DNA of 64,000 nucleotides from Sphingomonadaceae bacterium (GTDB taxonomy: Bacteria > Pseudomonadota > Alphaproteobacteria > Sphingomonadales > Sphingomonadaceae). The stretch lies in the NCBI GenBank assembly GCA_024236155.1, contig JACKLA010000001.1, forward strand, positions 930,001 through 994,000. The letters are read 5' to 3'. The first letter of the stretch is position 1, and the number at the start of each line of letters is the position of its first letter. A program made the position numbers and the translations under genes. Below, in pieces: positions 42,483 to 50,408 of this stretch. The notes beneath the pieces are model-generated. The model did not search any database and was not told where the DNA came from. It saw only the letters and a program-made list of their open reading frames with translations.

Positions 42483-43337
42483 ATGAGCGAGCGGCGGGCG
42501 TGCCGTGTCATCGATGCCGATCGCAAGAGCGTGCGTTACCGTTCCACCCGGGGCGATGACGCCGATCTGCGTGAGAAGCTGCGCGAGCTGGCCAACCAGC
42601 GACGGCGGTTCGGCTATCGCCGTCTGCACATCCTGCTGCGCCGGGAGGGGATCATGATCAACCGGAAGAAGACCCAGAGGCTCTACAAGGAGGAAGGCTT
42701 GGCGGTGAGGCGTCGACGCAGTCGCAGGCGCGCAGTCGGCACGAGGGCACCTGCTCCGGTGCTCGCCTTACCGAACCAGCGCTGGAGCCTGGACTTCGTG
42801 CACGACCAGATGGCGTCGGGCAGGAGGTTCCGGGTGCTCAACGTGGTCGATGACGTGACAAGGGAGTGTCTGGCAGCGGTGCCGGACACGTCGATCTCTG
42901 GTCGCCGTGTCGTTCGAGAGCTGACCGAGCTGATCGCCCAGCGTGGCAAGCCCGGCATGATCGTCAGCGACAACGGAACCGAGCTCACCAGCAACGCCGT
43001 GCTGGCATGGTGCGGCGAGATCGGCGTCGAGTGGCATTATATCGCGCCCGGAAGGCCGATGCAGAATGGCTATGTCGAGAGCTTCAACGGTCGCATGCGG
43101 GACGAACTGCTCAACGAGACGCTGTTCATGAGCATGGCCCATGCCCGTGTCGAGATCGCCGCCTGGGTGGATGATTACAACCGGGAGCGACCGCACTCAT
43201 CGCTTGGCTACGCAACACCGGCGGCGTTCGCCGCCGAACTGGATAAGCAATGGCCTGCTTCGCTACGCCCTACGGGCTCCACTACGCAGCCCATTGCTTC
43301 AATCGCGCTTATGCGCAAAACAACCGCCCGGCTCTAA
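42483..43337 (+). CDS. IS3-family transposase OrfB (DDE integrase domain)
   Basis: The annotated 284 residues start at ATG 42483, but the frame is open back to the 42426 slippage point, so the native product is OrfAB. The rve integrase core has the DDE triad: D in WSLDFVHDQM, D in MIVSDNGTELTS, and E in NGYVESFNGRMRDELLNE. It is intact, so the IS is potentially active. Confidence 0.92.
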   Translation: MSERRACRVIDADRKSVRYRSTRGDDADLREKLRELANQRRRFGYRRLHILLRREGIMINRKKTQRLYKEEGLAVRRRRSRRRAVGTRAPAPVLALPNQRWSLDFVHDQMASGRRFRVLNVVDDVTRECLAAVPDTSISGRRVVRELTELIAQRGKPGMIVSDNGTELTSNAVLAWCGEIGVEWHYIAPGRPMQNGYVESFNGRMRDELLNETLFMSMAHARVEIAAWVDDYNRERPHSSLGYATPAAFAAELDKQWPASLRPTGSTTQPIASIALMRKTTARL

Positions 43338-43366
43338 TCCCAGCTGGGGGAAAGCTGGGGGTCACG

Positions 43367-43513
43367 TCAGTCAATTTCGGTGGAGTCAGACTCTATCACA
43401 TCCTCAGGATTCGTCGAATCGACTGTCCATGGCCAGGTGCCTTCGCGGACGCGGCGTTCGTAGATGTGTTTGCAGAGTTCAAAGTATGCTTCGAGCTGTG
43501 GTGACGGTTCCAT
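43367..43513 (-). CDS. Small conserved-looking protein (48 residues), type unknown
   Basis: The frame runs from ATG 43513 to TGA 43367-43369 and reads MEPSPQLEAYFELCKHIYE, then RRVREGTWPW, ending in an acidic tail (NPEDVIESDSTEID). The amphipathic composition, family-like motif Y-E-x-x-x-R-E-G-x-W-P-W and its place 33 bp downstream of the transfer ATPase pseudogene on the same strand support a real gene. A stop codon closes the frame upstream of the ATG. The IS ends 3 bp beyond its stop. Function unknown. Confidence 0.6.
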   Translation of the reverse strand: MEPSPQLEAYFELCKHIYERRVREGTWPWTVDSTNPEDVIESDSTEID

Positions 43514-43546
43514 GGCAACATTGTCACCCGCGCCACCATCCCGATT

Positions 43547-44726
43547 CTAGGACGCAGGATATTGCCTTGGCACATCGGGCGGGGGCCAGGTCTGCATGGA
43601 GAACGAGCGGGTTTTCTGTCCATCGACCATAAGCTGCACATAGGCTCTGTGGTTTGGAAGCCAGGTCAGGTCTGACGGCTGCACATCCCCAAGCTGCCGT
43701 GAAAAAACCGGAGCATCCTGAGCACCCAATCGGAACGCGAGCAGCGTGCCGGTATTTCCGAGCACGGCGTCAAACACCGGGCGCTCGATCTGCGAGATAT
43801 GCTGGTGAGCCAGTGTAAGGGACAGACCATACTTGCGGGCCTCAGGGAGCAGGCTGGCGAAGGCTTCAGTTGTAAATGATGGAAACTCATCGATGTGGAG
43901 GGCAAACGGCTGACGGGCCTTTTCTTCGCTTCCATGGCGCGAAAAGGCCCGTCAGCATGATGGTGGAGACAATCAGCCCGCCCATGACGTTCGCCATGTC
44001 GGTGCCGAGCCTGCCTTTGGCCAAATTCACAATCAGGATACCGCCTTCGTCCATGATCCTGCGGAAGCGCAGCGGCTCTGCCGGTTCGCACACAGCACGA
44101 CGCACGACGGGATTAGCCAGAAAGGCTCCCAGCTTGTTTGCGATCGGAGCCACCCCGTCGATGGTGTTCATGTAGTTCATGTTGGGAAATTCCTTCGTCC
44201 AGAAGGCGCGGACCTGCTCGTCGCTGATGCGGGCGGTCACTTCTTTACGGAAGTCCTTGTCCACGAAGAGCCGCACGATGTCGCGGATGTCTGCCTGTGG
44301 TTGATCCAAGAGCGCGAGAATTGCGTAGCGGAGCAAATGTTCCATGCGCGCACCCCAGGAATCGGCCCATTGCTTCTTCAGGGTTTCGATCAGCCCCGAA
44401 GTTAGAAGTGGGCGGAAGGATCGATGCACTCGTGTGAGCGGGTTGTATCCAAGCTCGCAGGCCGGATCGGCAATGTCGAAATAGTGGTGCGGGACGGCAA
44501 GGTGCTGATGGAGCGCCAGCGCTAGGTCGCCATGCGGATCAATCAGGCAGAAGCCGCGTCCGGCGCGGGCATCGGCCAGCGCCAGATTCAACAGGAAGGT
44601 CGATTTACCCGTGCCGGTCTGTCCGATCAGATAAAGGTGGTGCATCCGGTTAGTTTGCCTGATCCCAAAAGGCCGGTCGCCATAGCGATGATCGGCAATG
44701 CCGAGCGGTGTGAAGTCTGATTGCAT
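43547..44726 (-). pseudogene. TraD/HerA-like DNA-transfer ATPase, frameshifted
   Basis: The N-terminal part (44726 to about 43925) has Walker A IGQTGTGKSTFLLN, LIDPHGD (a Walker-B-like element of this family) and GILIVNLAKGRLG. The frame then runs out at 43887. The C-terminal part continues one frame over with ARQPFALHIDEFPSFTTEAFASLLPEARKYGLSLTLAHQ and ends at 43547 (VPRQYPAS). The break falls within 43909-43956, where a perfect 16-bp inverted repeat sits. Related proteins are the DUF87/TraM-recognition ATPases of conjugative elements. It is probably inactive unless the shift is a sequencing error. Confidence 0.8.
43909..43956. repeat. Perfect 16-bp inverted repeat at the frameshift in the transfer ATPase
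   Basis: GCTGACGGGCCTTTTC (43909-43924) and GAAAAGGCCCGTCAGC (43941-43956) are exact complements separated by 16 bases. A perfect hairpin inside a coding region, precisely where the frame breaks, suggests a template-switch mutation. Confidence 0.8.
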
Positions 44727-44929
44727 GGGGCGATTGTCTCGCGGGCAATCGTTTCATCCTAGGCTGCTCACCATAGCCAAAGCGGATATTGCCGAGCGGC
44801 ATTTTGCGCGGCCTAGCTGCGTTAATTGCCGCGCCATAGACTGTCGGCAGAACAGTTCATTGTCCCGTCATCGCCGGTCGAGCGGTGCGCCCGAATGCCT
44901 CGGACGCGCCGCAACGACTGGAGATGACT

Positions 44930-45274
44930 ATGGATACGCAATCACAGGAATATCGCGCAGAAGTGCGGCGGCTGAATGATGAATTCCGCCGTTTCGGCAT
45001 CGGCAATGGCTCGGTCATGCTGACCGCTGGCATTCACGAAACCGGATCGAAGTTCGTGGAGGAAATGGTCGCCAAGGTGCAGAACTTCAACGCCTTCACC
45101 CGCGACAACGATCCATACAACGAACATGACTTCGGCAAGTTCGACATCGACGGCGAGCCGCTGTTCTTCAAGTTCGACTACTACTCCCTCGATCTGCAAG
45201 GACATTCGCCGAATGCCGCCGATCCGGCGGTGACGCACCGCGTGCTCACCATCATGCTGGCGAGCGAATACTGA
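44930..45274 (+). CDS. DUF3768 domain-containing protein
   Basis: I choose ATG 44930, which has GGAG seven bases upstream, over in-frame ATG 44924, giving 114 residues. The sequence (ETGSKFVEEMVAKVQNFNAFTRDNDPYNEHDFG, then LFFKFDYYSLDLQGHSPNAADPAVTHRVLTIMLASEY) is typical of DUF3768, small proteins carried by alphaproteobacterial plasmids and integrative elements. Function unknown. It is divergent from the ATPase pseudogene and is followed by a clear terminator. Confidence 0.85.
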   Translation: MDTQSQEYRAEVRRLNDEFRRFGIGNGSVMLTAGIHETGSKFVEEMVAKVQNFNAFTRDNDPYNEHDFGKFDIDGEPLFFKFDYYSLDLQGHSPNAADPAVTHRVLTIMLASEY

Positions 45275-45278
45275 ACTT

Positions 45279-45305
45279 GGCCGCTCCACACTGGAGCGGC
45301 CTTTT
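45279..45305 (+). terminator. Rho-independent terminator after the DUF3768 gene
   Basis: GGCCGCTCCA (45279-45288) and TGGAGCGGCC (45292-45301) form a perfect 10-bp stem with a 3-nt loop, followed directly by TTTTC. Confidence 0.9.
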
Positions 45306-45448
45306 CATTGGTCGTCTGCAAGATACGCAACGGAACAGCGTCTTCATATAGACAGGCGGACAACCGCTCCGGCGATTTGTGACCGTCTAGCATTCAGTGA
45401 GGGATTCCCGATATCCTGACACTCTGAAACACAATCGCGGCAGCTAGA

Positions 45449-45543
45449 ACAGCAAAAACCACCATACGCGGTATGGCGTACCGGAAGGGTTTCACCCTTT
45501 CGGCAACGATCCCTCCCATACCGCGTATGGTGGTTTTTGCTGT
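45449..45543. repeat. 95-bp element with perfect 28-bp terminal inverted repeats, flanked by CTAG
   Basis: The left arm (45449-45476) starts ACAGCAAAAACCACC and ends GCGGTATGG, and the right arm (45516-45543) is its exact reverse complement. Each arm contains an inner palindrome (CCATAC-n3-GTATGG) next to an A5/T5 run, so each also looks like an outward-facing terminator. The 39-nt core has a further small hairpin. CTAG occurs at 45444-45447 and 45544-45547. It could be a MITE-like element, a paired terminator or a replication/transfer site. Confidence 0.75.
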
Positions 45544-45647
45544 CTAGGGGTGGGCAACATACATGATGGGCATATTGGGCCTCCTAGTGATTGAGGCCGT
45601 TGGAATTCTAAGCTGGGTGGCATTAGAAACCATAACAAAACAATCAT

Positions 45648-45998
45648 ATGTCTACCGAATTCGCTCTCGACCTGCGCCTTGCAAGGCGCAAGGCCGGGTA
45701 TACCCAGCGCGATGTCGCGCACTTGCTCGATGCCAACCAGACGCTCGTGTCCAAGCTGGAACAGGGCCACCAGCAACCGACACTGGAGCAAATTGTCAGC
45801 CTGTCGTTGATCTATGGGCGGTCGTTTGAAAGCCTGTTCTCGCAGTTGATGGAAACTGCTCGCTTCGAGTTGCAAGAGCGCATCCTGCACATGCCTGACG
45901 GGGTTCGCAGCTATGTGGGCACGTTCAACCGTGATGCCTCGATTGAACGGCTCGCCCGTCGATTAGCAGATGAACACGAAGCCTATGGACGGGCCTAG
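45648..45998 (+). CDS. XRE-family helix-turn-helix regulator
   Basis: This 116-residue protein has an N-terminal Cro/CI-type HTH (LDLRLARRKAGYTQRDVAHLLDANQTLVSKLEQGHQQPTLEQIVSLSLIYG, residues about 8-60). A short C-terminal helical extension follows. It starts at ATG 45648 after AT-rich leader DNA and overlaps the RuvC-like gene by 29 bp, so the two are co-transcribed. It probably controls island functions. Confidence 0.85.
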   Translation: MSTEFALDLRLARRKAGYTQRDVAHLLDANQTLVSKLEQGHQQPTLEQIVSLSLIYGRSFESLFSQLMETARFELQERILHMPDGVRSYVGTFNRDASIERLARRLADEHEAYGRA

Positions 45999-46440
45999 GG
46001 TGCTGGCATTCGCTGCCGCGACTGGCCGGGTCGGCTCGGTTTTCCTCATCGGGGACAGGCTGGTCGATTGGCACATCTCAAACAAGGCTGCCGAGAATAA
46101 CGTGGAAGCTGCTGGCCACGCCCAGACCCTCATCAACCGCTTTGTGCCTGACATGGTGGTGACAGAGGATCTGAATGCGGCAAGCAGCAAGGGTGAGCAT
46201 ACCTTGTCGCTGCTGTCTGCCATTGCGAGGACAGCTGCGCACAATGGCTTGCTCGATGTATCGGTGCCGCGAAAGCATCCATACGCAAACAAGTATGTCG
46301 AAGCCGATGCGCTGGTGGAGGACTACCCGGAGCTTGCGCCCTGGAAGCCGGAGCAGCGGCGCTTCTATGACAACGAGCCGCGCAACACGGTGTTGTTTGA
46401 AGCGTTGTCTCTGGCGCTCGCCATGCGCGATCAGGGTTGA
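45970..46440 (+). CDS. RuvC/RNase H-like fold protein of unknown function
   Basis: This 156-residue protein has a beta-strand start with an early Gly/Asp-free core (RVLAFAAATGRVGSVFLIGDRLVDWHIS), then PDMVVTEDLNAASSKG and a C-terminal acidic segment VEADALVEDYPELAPWK. The order strand-hairpin-strand with E/D at the end of beta4 (VVTED) and a late acidic patch resembles Holliday-junction resolvase-like proteins. The identification is structural inference. Its 3' end overlaps that of the convergent replication-relaxation gene by 10 bp. Confidence 0.55.
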   Translation: MNTKPMDGPRVLAFAAATGRVGSVFLIGDRLVDWHISNKAAENNVEAAGHAQTLINRFVPDMVVTEDLNAASSKGEHTLSLLSAIARTAAHNGLLDVSVPRKHPYANKYVEADALVEDYPELAPWKPEQRRFYDNEPRNTVLFEALSLALAMRDQG

Positions 46441-47390
46441 TCGATACAGAATGACGGAAGCCCGCCCCGAACCCAGCCGCCATTCAAAAAGGCAGGGCTG
46501 GGTTCAGGCGGGCGGAAGACTGGGCCGAAACCCTGCCAGTCCTGAAACAGCACGAAGCTGTTCCCGCCCGAATAGCGGCTAGCGACGAATTCGACCATCC
46601 GTTGCATTCGGCGCTCATCGGACAGCACATTTAGCACCAGCAACGGCGCGGAAAGACGCAGGTGTTCTCGGTATGCGCCTCCGGCAACATAGGCCTGATA
46701 TTGCGCAAGATTGCGTTCGAAGCTCTTGCGGTTCCAATTGCTGGAGGTCGTTGGCTCGGTTGCCCGGTCGGCCTCGACGGCAAAGAAGCGAAAACGGTCA
46801 CCGTCCCGTGTGTGATAGCAAAGGCCAAACACCGCGTCCGGAATCAGGTCTTTAGGGCCACGCCATCTGGTTGAGGGATCGGTGATGGTGACGGGATAGC
46901 GAAGATCGGTTTCGGCCCACGCAAGGATAGACGACTGCGGGATGTATGACACATCCCCGCGCGCCAACGTGGCCAGTTCGATGGAGGCCGTAATGCAGCC
47001 TGTCATAAAGCGGTGCAGCCAAGGGCCGGAAGGGGCACCCCGTCTGATTTGCTGAAGATCAAGGGCGCGTTCGCCTGCTGGTGCCAGATCATAGACAAGC
47101 TGGTTGTATCGGCTGTCGATGGTGCGAAACTGCTGCGGTGGCCGCGTCAGGTATGCTCCGCCGTACGGCGTATTGTCTTCATGGAACAGGTCGGTCAGGC
47201 GCTCGCGGGCGCGCTTCTCGCTGCGATGGCTGTTTCCGCTGAACGCGAGGAGAAACGAGCTGGGTAGCGGCCCATGCTCGGCCAGTGCGGCGAACCAACC
47301 AAGGTCGCGTTTGGTGGGCGAAACGCGCTTGCCAGTTGGATTGGGCGTTAGTCGCTTCCTGCGCCCCAGCGTGTCGGTATTGTCTGGCAT
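46431..47390 (-). CDS. Replication-relaxation family protein
   Basis: ATG 47390 has GGAGGG seven bases upstream and gives 319 residues. An upstream in-frame ATG at 47417 lacks a ribosome-binding site. An N-terminal winged-helix-like segment (VSPTKRDLGWFAALAEHGPLPSSFLLAF, RARERLTDLFHED) is followed by YLTRPPQQF, then a nuclease-like alpha/beta part (LIPDAVFGLCYHTRDGDRFRFFAVEADRAT, KSFERNLAQYQAYVAG). This matches the Replic_Relax family of plasmid/ICE proteins that assist DNA processing. It is followed by the transfer ATPase on the same strand upstream (48-49 kb). Confidence 0.75.
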   Translation of the reverse strand: MPDNTDTLGRRKRLTPNPTGKRVSPTKRDLGWFAALAEHGPLPSSFLLAFSGNSHRSEKRARERLTDLFHEDNTPYGGAYLTRPPQQFRTIDSRYNQLVYDLAPAGERALDLQQIRRGAPSGPWLHRFMTGCITASIELATLARGDVSYIPQSSILAWAETDLRYPVTITDPSTRWRGPKDLIPDAVFGLCYHTRDGDRFRFFAVEADRATEPTTSSNWNRKSFERNLAQYQAYVAGGAYREHLRLSAPLLVLNVLSDERRMQRMVEFVASRYSGGNSFVLFQDWQGFGPVFRPPEPSPAFLNGGWVRGGLPSFCIDQP

Positions 47391-47419
47391 GAATGACCCT
47401 CCACTTGTGAGGGTCATTC
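47391..47419 (-). promoter_or_regulatory. Perfect hairpin that buries the ribosome-binding site of the replication-relaxation gene
   Basis: GAATGACCCTC (47391-47401) and GAGGGTCATTC (47409-47419) form an 11-bp stem with a 7-nt loop. On the mRNA (minus strand) the 3' arm contains GGAGGG, the Shine-Dalgarno for ATG 47390, directly adjoining the stem. It could be a translational switch or the operator for an autoregulator. Confidence 0.65.
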
Positions 47420-47514
47420 ATCTATGGAGAGAAACGCCGCCTGTCTCCGTGCGCTATGTCTTGGATTGGCGAGCTTTGGTCAGCCATGTTCTGCCATGTG
47501 AACGGCAACTTTTT

Positions 47515-49671
47515 TCACCACTGGTCTCCAGCATCGGTGTCGATGTGGCCAGGCGGCTCCTTGGGCGAAGTGCTGTCATCTTTCTTCTTGCTGGAACTGC
47601 TCTCAGGCGAAGCTTCCGGCGAAACGGCGACATCTTCTGCCTCCGGTTCATCACCGTCCTGCTCTTTGGTGTCATTCAAGGCAGAGTAGTGGTTGGCATA
47701 CAGCTCGTGCATTCGCTGGCGCAGCGCATTACGCTCCGCCTTCTCCATCTTCGGCAAGGCTTCCATATGCCCGAATGGAAATGCTAGCGGCACAGCTCCC
47801 TTGGTCTGCCCACGTACATGGGCGGCAAAACTGCCTTTGGGTTGCGCCTCGATTGATTCAGGGCTGCAATACATCATTGGAGCAAGCGCGCGGGCATCCT
47901 TGGCAGATACGCCGCCCGCAAACTTGATGGCGGTGTTGGCGGCGAAGGCCTCCTGCAACTTCGGTTCGAGCTGGCCGAGATACTGGTGTGCCAGCACCAT
48001 GCCGACGTTGTATTTGCGGGCCTGCGCCAGGATCAGGCCGATGTTCCGGTCGAAGTAGTCCTGTGCCTCATCGACATAGACGATGGTGGGAGTGCGTTTG
48101 TGCTCTGGCAGGGTGGCGCGTTCCTGCGCAGCCTGCGCGATCATAGCGATGAAGAAACGTCCGAAGATTTCGGTGCCCTGCTCCTTGAGCAAATCCTTCG
48201 CCGTGTTGATGAGGATCACCTTGCCTGCGTTCATCTCCTTGAAGAGATCGAGCCGCGAGCGTGGATGCGAGAACATCCGCTCGAAGGTCTGGTTTTCGAG
48301 AATGCCCCAGAGTCGGCGGAGCACCTGCTTCTTGGTCTGATCGAACTCGCGAGAGGTGAACTCGGTGTCGAAGAAATGACGGGCAGTGCCAGAGAGCTTG
48401 CGGATGTGCGGTGCGAACTTCTTCTCGCTGCCCGGTTCCATCAGCTCGCGCAACGTGTGGATGGTCGCGTCGGGGATGTGGAGCATAAGCCGCGTGACAT
48501 AGCGGAAGATCACGTTCTGCTTCTGCGTCATTTGCGCGTCGAGCAAAGTGCCGAGCACGAAGTCATACAGTTCGAGAATGGAGTTGGTCAGCCGCTCACG
48601 CTCCAGTGGCGCATAGCCGGACAGGCGCTCCATCCCCACGTCAAACAGATTGAGTGATACCGGCCATTCCACATCGCTGGGGTCGATGATGACCACTCGC
48701 TCATCGAGAGGCCCACCGGGAGCAAACTCCTTCAGACTGGCAATGGTGCGGATCAGGTCGCCCTAGCTATCGAGCACGATGACGGTGCGGTCGCCATTGG
48801 CCACGGCCTCAAGGTCATTGGCGATCAGGTATTGCAGGGTCTGGGTTTTGCCGTGACCAGAACCAGCGATGATGTGGTGGTGCTCGAAGCGGGCTTTGGT
48901 GGGGATGGTGAAGTCAAGTGACTGGTCGAACAATGGCAACAGCGGTGTGCCGCCCAGATAGGTGGAAACAAGCTGCTCTGGCGACTTCGCGTCGAATTGC
49001 TCAGGCAGCTTGGGAGCGCGATTGAAGCCTCGCGGATCGTCGGGATTGCTACCGGAGGCCACGATCAAATTGCGCTCCAGGCGCTGCGACAAACGCGCCA
49101 GCAATCCCTGCTCAGACAGCTCTTCAGCAAAAGCTACGCCAAGCATCGACTGTGTTACGCCACCAAGATCGCCTATATTGCGGAGCAAGTAGGTGGGAAC
49201 GGTAATGTCGTCATTATCTTCGGATTGCTCCAGCAAAGCCGGGCAGGATTCATAGAGCGGCCCAAGCATCGAGGCGAAAGCCAACTCCAGCAACTCGCAG
49301 TTCGCCTCGAAATCGGTCACGAAGCTGCGCTGGCGGGTCAGCTCTTCCCTGATGTCCCAAAGCTCAGCAATCGTGCGTTCTGCCGCCCAGTCCACATCCG
49401 GCAGGACGAACAGACCTTCGTATGAAATCACCTCGCCAACCAGCGCCACGATCAGGCTGGCCTGATCGTGGGTGGCAGGGATACCGAAACGGTCGGCCAC
49501 TGCGCAGGCAATCGCATCAATCAGCCGGGAGCGCCCCGCCTGATCGGCAATACCCACTTGCTGGAACAGGTCCTCGACCTCGCTCCATTGCTGTCGCACC
49601 AGCTCAGCTTCGCTGGGCTTGAACATGCCATGCACAAGGGCATGGACGCGGGCACCAACGCGCCAGACCAT
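47515..49671 (-). pseudogene. TraD/VirD4-like ATPase interrupted by one in-frame amber codon
   Basis: A single frame of 719 codons runs from ATG 49671 to 47515, broken only by TAG at 48763-48765 (codon 303, in VIVLDS-amber-GDLIRTIAS). Residues 1-302 contain the N-terminal helical region and Walker A IAGSGHGKTQTL. Residues 304-718 contain WPVSLNLFDVG, Walker B PTIVYVDEAQDYFDRN, VLAHQYLGQLEP and an acidic/Lys-rich tail. The family couples DNA to transfer machinery. CAG to TAG would explain the lesion. Everything else is intact, so suppression or readthrough cannot be excluded. It starts 1 bp after the upstream membrane-protein gene. Confidence 0.82.
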
Positions 49672-49672
49672 G

Positions 49673-50191
49673 TCAGGCGGCCCTGAGGATCAGTTCCTTG
49701 GCTTCTGCCTTCGGGAGCGGTTCGATAGTGTGTCGCTCAACGCCATCCCAATGTTTGGCGCTCTCCATGACCTGCCGGAATACGCCACATGCCCCCTCAA
49801 GCCAGGCTTCCTTGCGAGCCAGTTCCACCACACTGTCACAGGTGAAGTTTCGTCCATGCAGCAGGTCTTTGACGAAGATGGTTTCGCGCTTTTCGTTCAT
49901 CAGCCAATAGCCTGCGCCGACACCTGCTGCCGCGCCGCCGAGAAATCCCATCATACCGCTCGAAGAGAGGTATGCGAGCAACAGAGCGGCAACAACGAAC
50001 ACGATGGCACCAAGCTTGATAGCCTTGCGTGGCAGTTCGGAATCGTCCGAACCGATCAGGACAGATTCATCGAAACGGTAGCGGTTGATGAGGGCTTGTT
50101 CATCCTCACTCACTTCAAGCTTTCCCCATAGCTTGAAGTTAACCCGACTCATCTTTCCGGTAGTTTGCTCACGTTTGAAAAGCAGTTCCAT
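49673..50191 (-). CDS. Small membrane-anchored protein coupled to the transfer ATPase
   Basis: The 172-residue protein has AGGGGG before ATG 50191. A cytoplasmic N-terminus (FKLWGKLEVSEDEQALINRYRF) precedes two hydrophobic stretches (AIKLGAIVFVVAALLLAYLS and GMMGFLGGAAAGVGAGYWLM), then a soluble C-terminal domain (TIFVKDLLHGRNFTCDSVVELARKEAWLEGACGVFRQVMESAKHWD). I do not recognise a family. Its stop is 1 bp from the ATPase start, so it is probably a membrane partner of that protein. Confidence 0.75.
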   Translation of the reverse strand: MELLFKREQTTGKMSRVNFKLWGKLEVSEDEQALINRYRFDESVLIGSDDSELPRKAIKLGAIVFVVAALLLAYLSSSGMMGFLGGAAAGVGAGYWLMNEKRETIFVKDLLHGRNFTCDSVVELARKEAWLEGACGVFRQVMESAKHWDGVERHTIEPLPKAEAKELILRAA

Positions 50192-50284
50192 TTCAGCCCC
50201 CTGTTGTTCCCAAGTGCATTGAGGCGATGGAAGCGTGGCTGGTCAAGCCTATTCAATCGGGTTCCTGCGGTGGGTGGTGGGTTC

Positions 50285-50369
50285 ATAATGATTGGAGGGA
50301 ATCATTATGAAGTCGCGGAAGACCCGGCCGACCCGGCGCACGGCTATGTTCGACGATGTTCAGCTATAG
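50285..50369 (+). other. Inverted repeat with embedded Shine-Dalgarno and a 20-codon ORF
   Basis: ATAATGATT (50285-50293) and AATCATTAT (50300-50308) flank GGAGGG. The ATG at 50307 opens a 20-residue, Lys/Arg-rich reading frame (MKSRKTRPTRRTAMFDDVQL, stop 50367-50369). It lies in the 217-bp gap between the SIR2-HerA operon end and the membrane-protein gene. It may equally be an operator for the minus-strand genes. Confidence 0.35.
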
Positions 50370-50408
50370 ATGGGGATCGGGAATTGCACAGGATGGGGAT
50401 ACAGGTGC

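Larger units (their letters stand above)
42105..43364 (+). mobile_element. IS3-family insertion sequence (IS407-like group), complete
   Basis: The terminal inverted repeats begin TGACCCCC at 42105 and end GGGGGTCA at 43364. Left TGACCCCCTGATTTTCC and right (reverse complement) TGACCCCCAGCTTTCCC are imperfect mates, and complementarity extends 4 bp further out (GACG/CGTC). The 1.26-kb element carries orfA and a frameshift-expressed orfB. No clear direct target duplication is seen. It inserted just beyond the stop codon of the 48-residue gene at 43367-43513. Confidence 0.85.

Noticed and set aside
45563..45829. Hydrophobic small ORF upstream of the XRE regulator
   Set aside because: Starts with a plausible membrane segment but runs out of frame into the regulator gene with no ribosome-binding site; likely chance.
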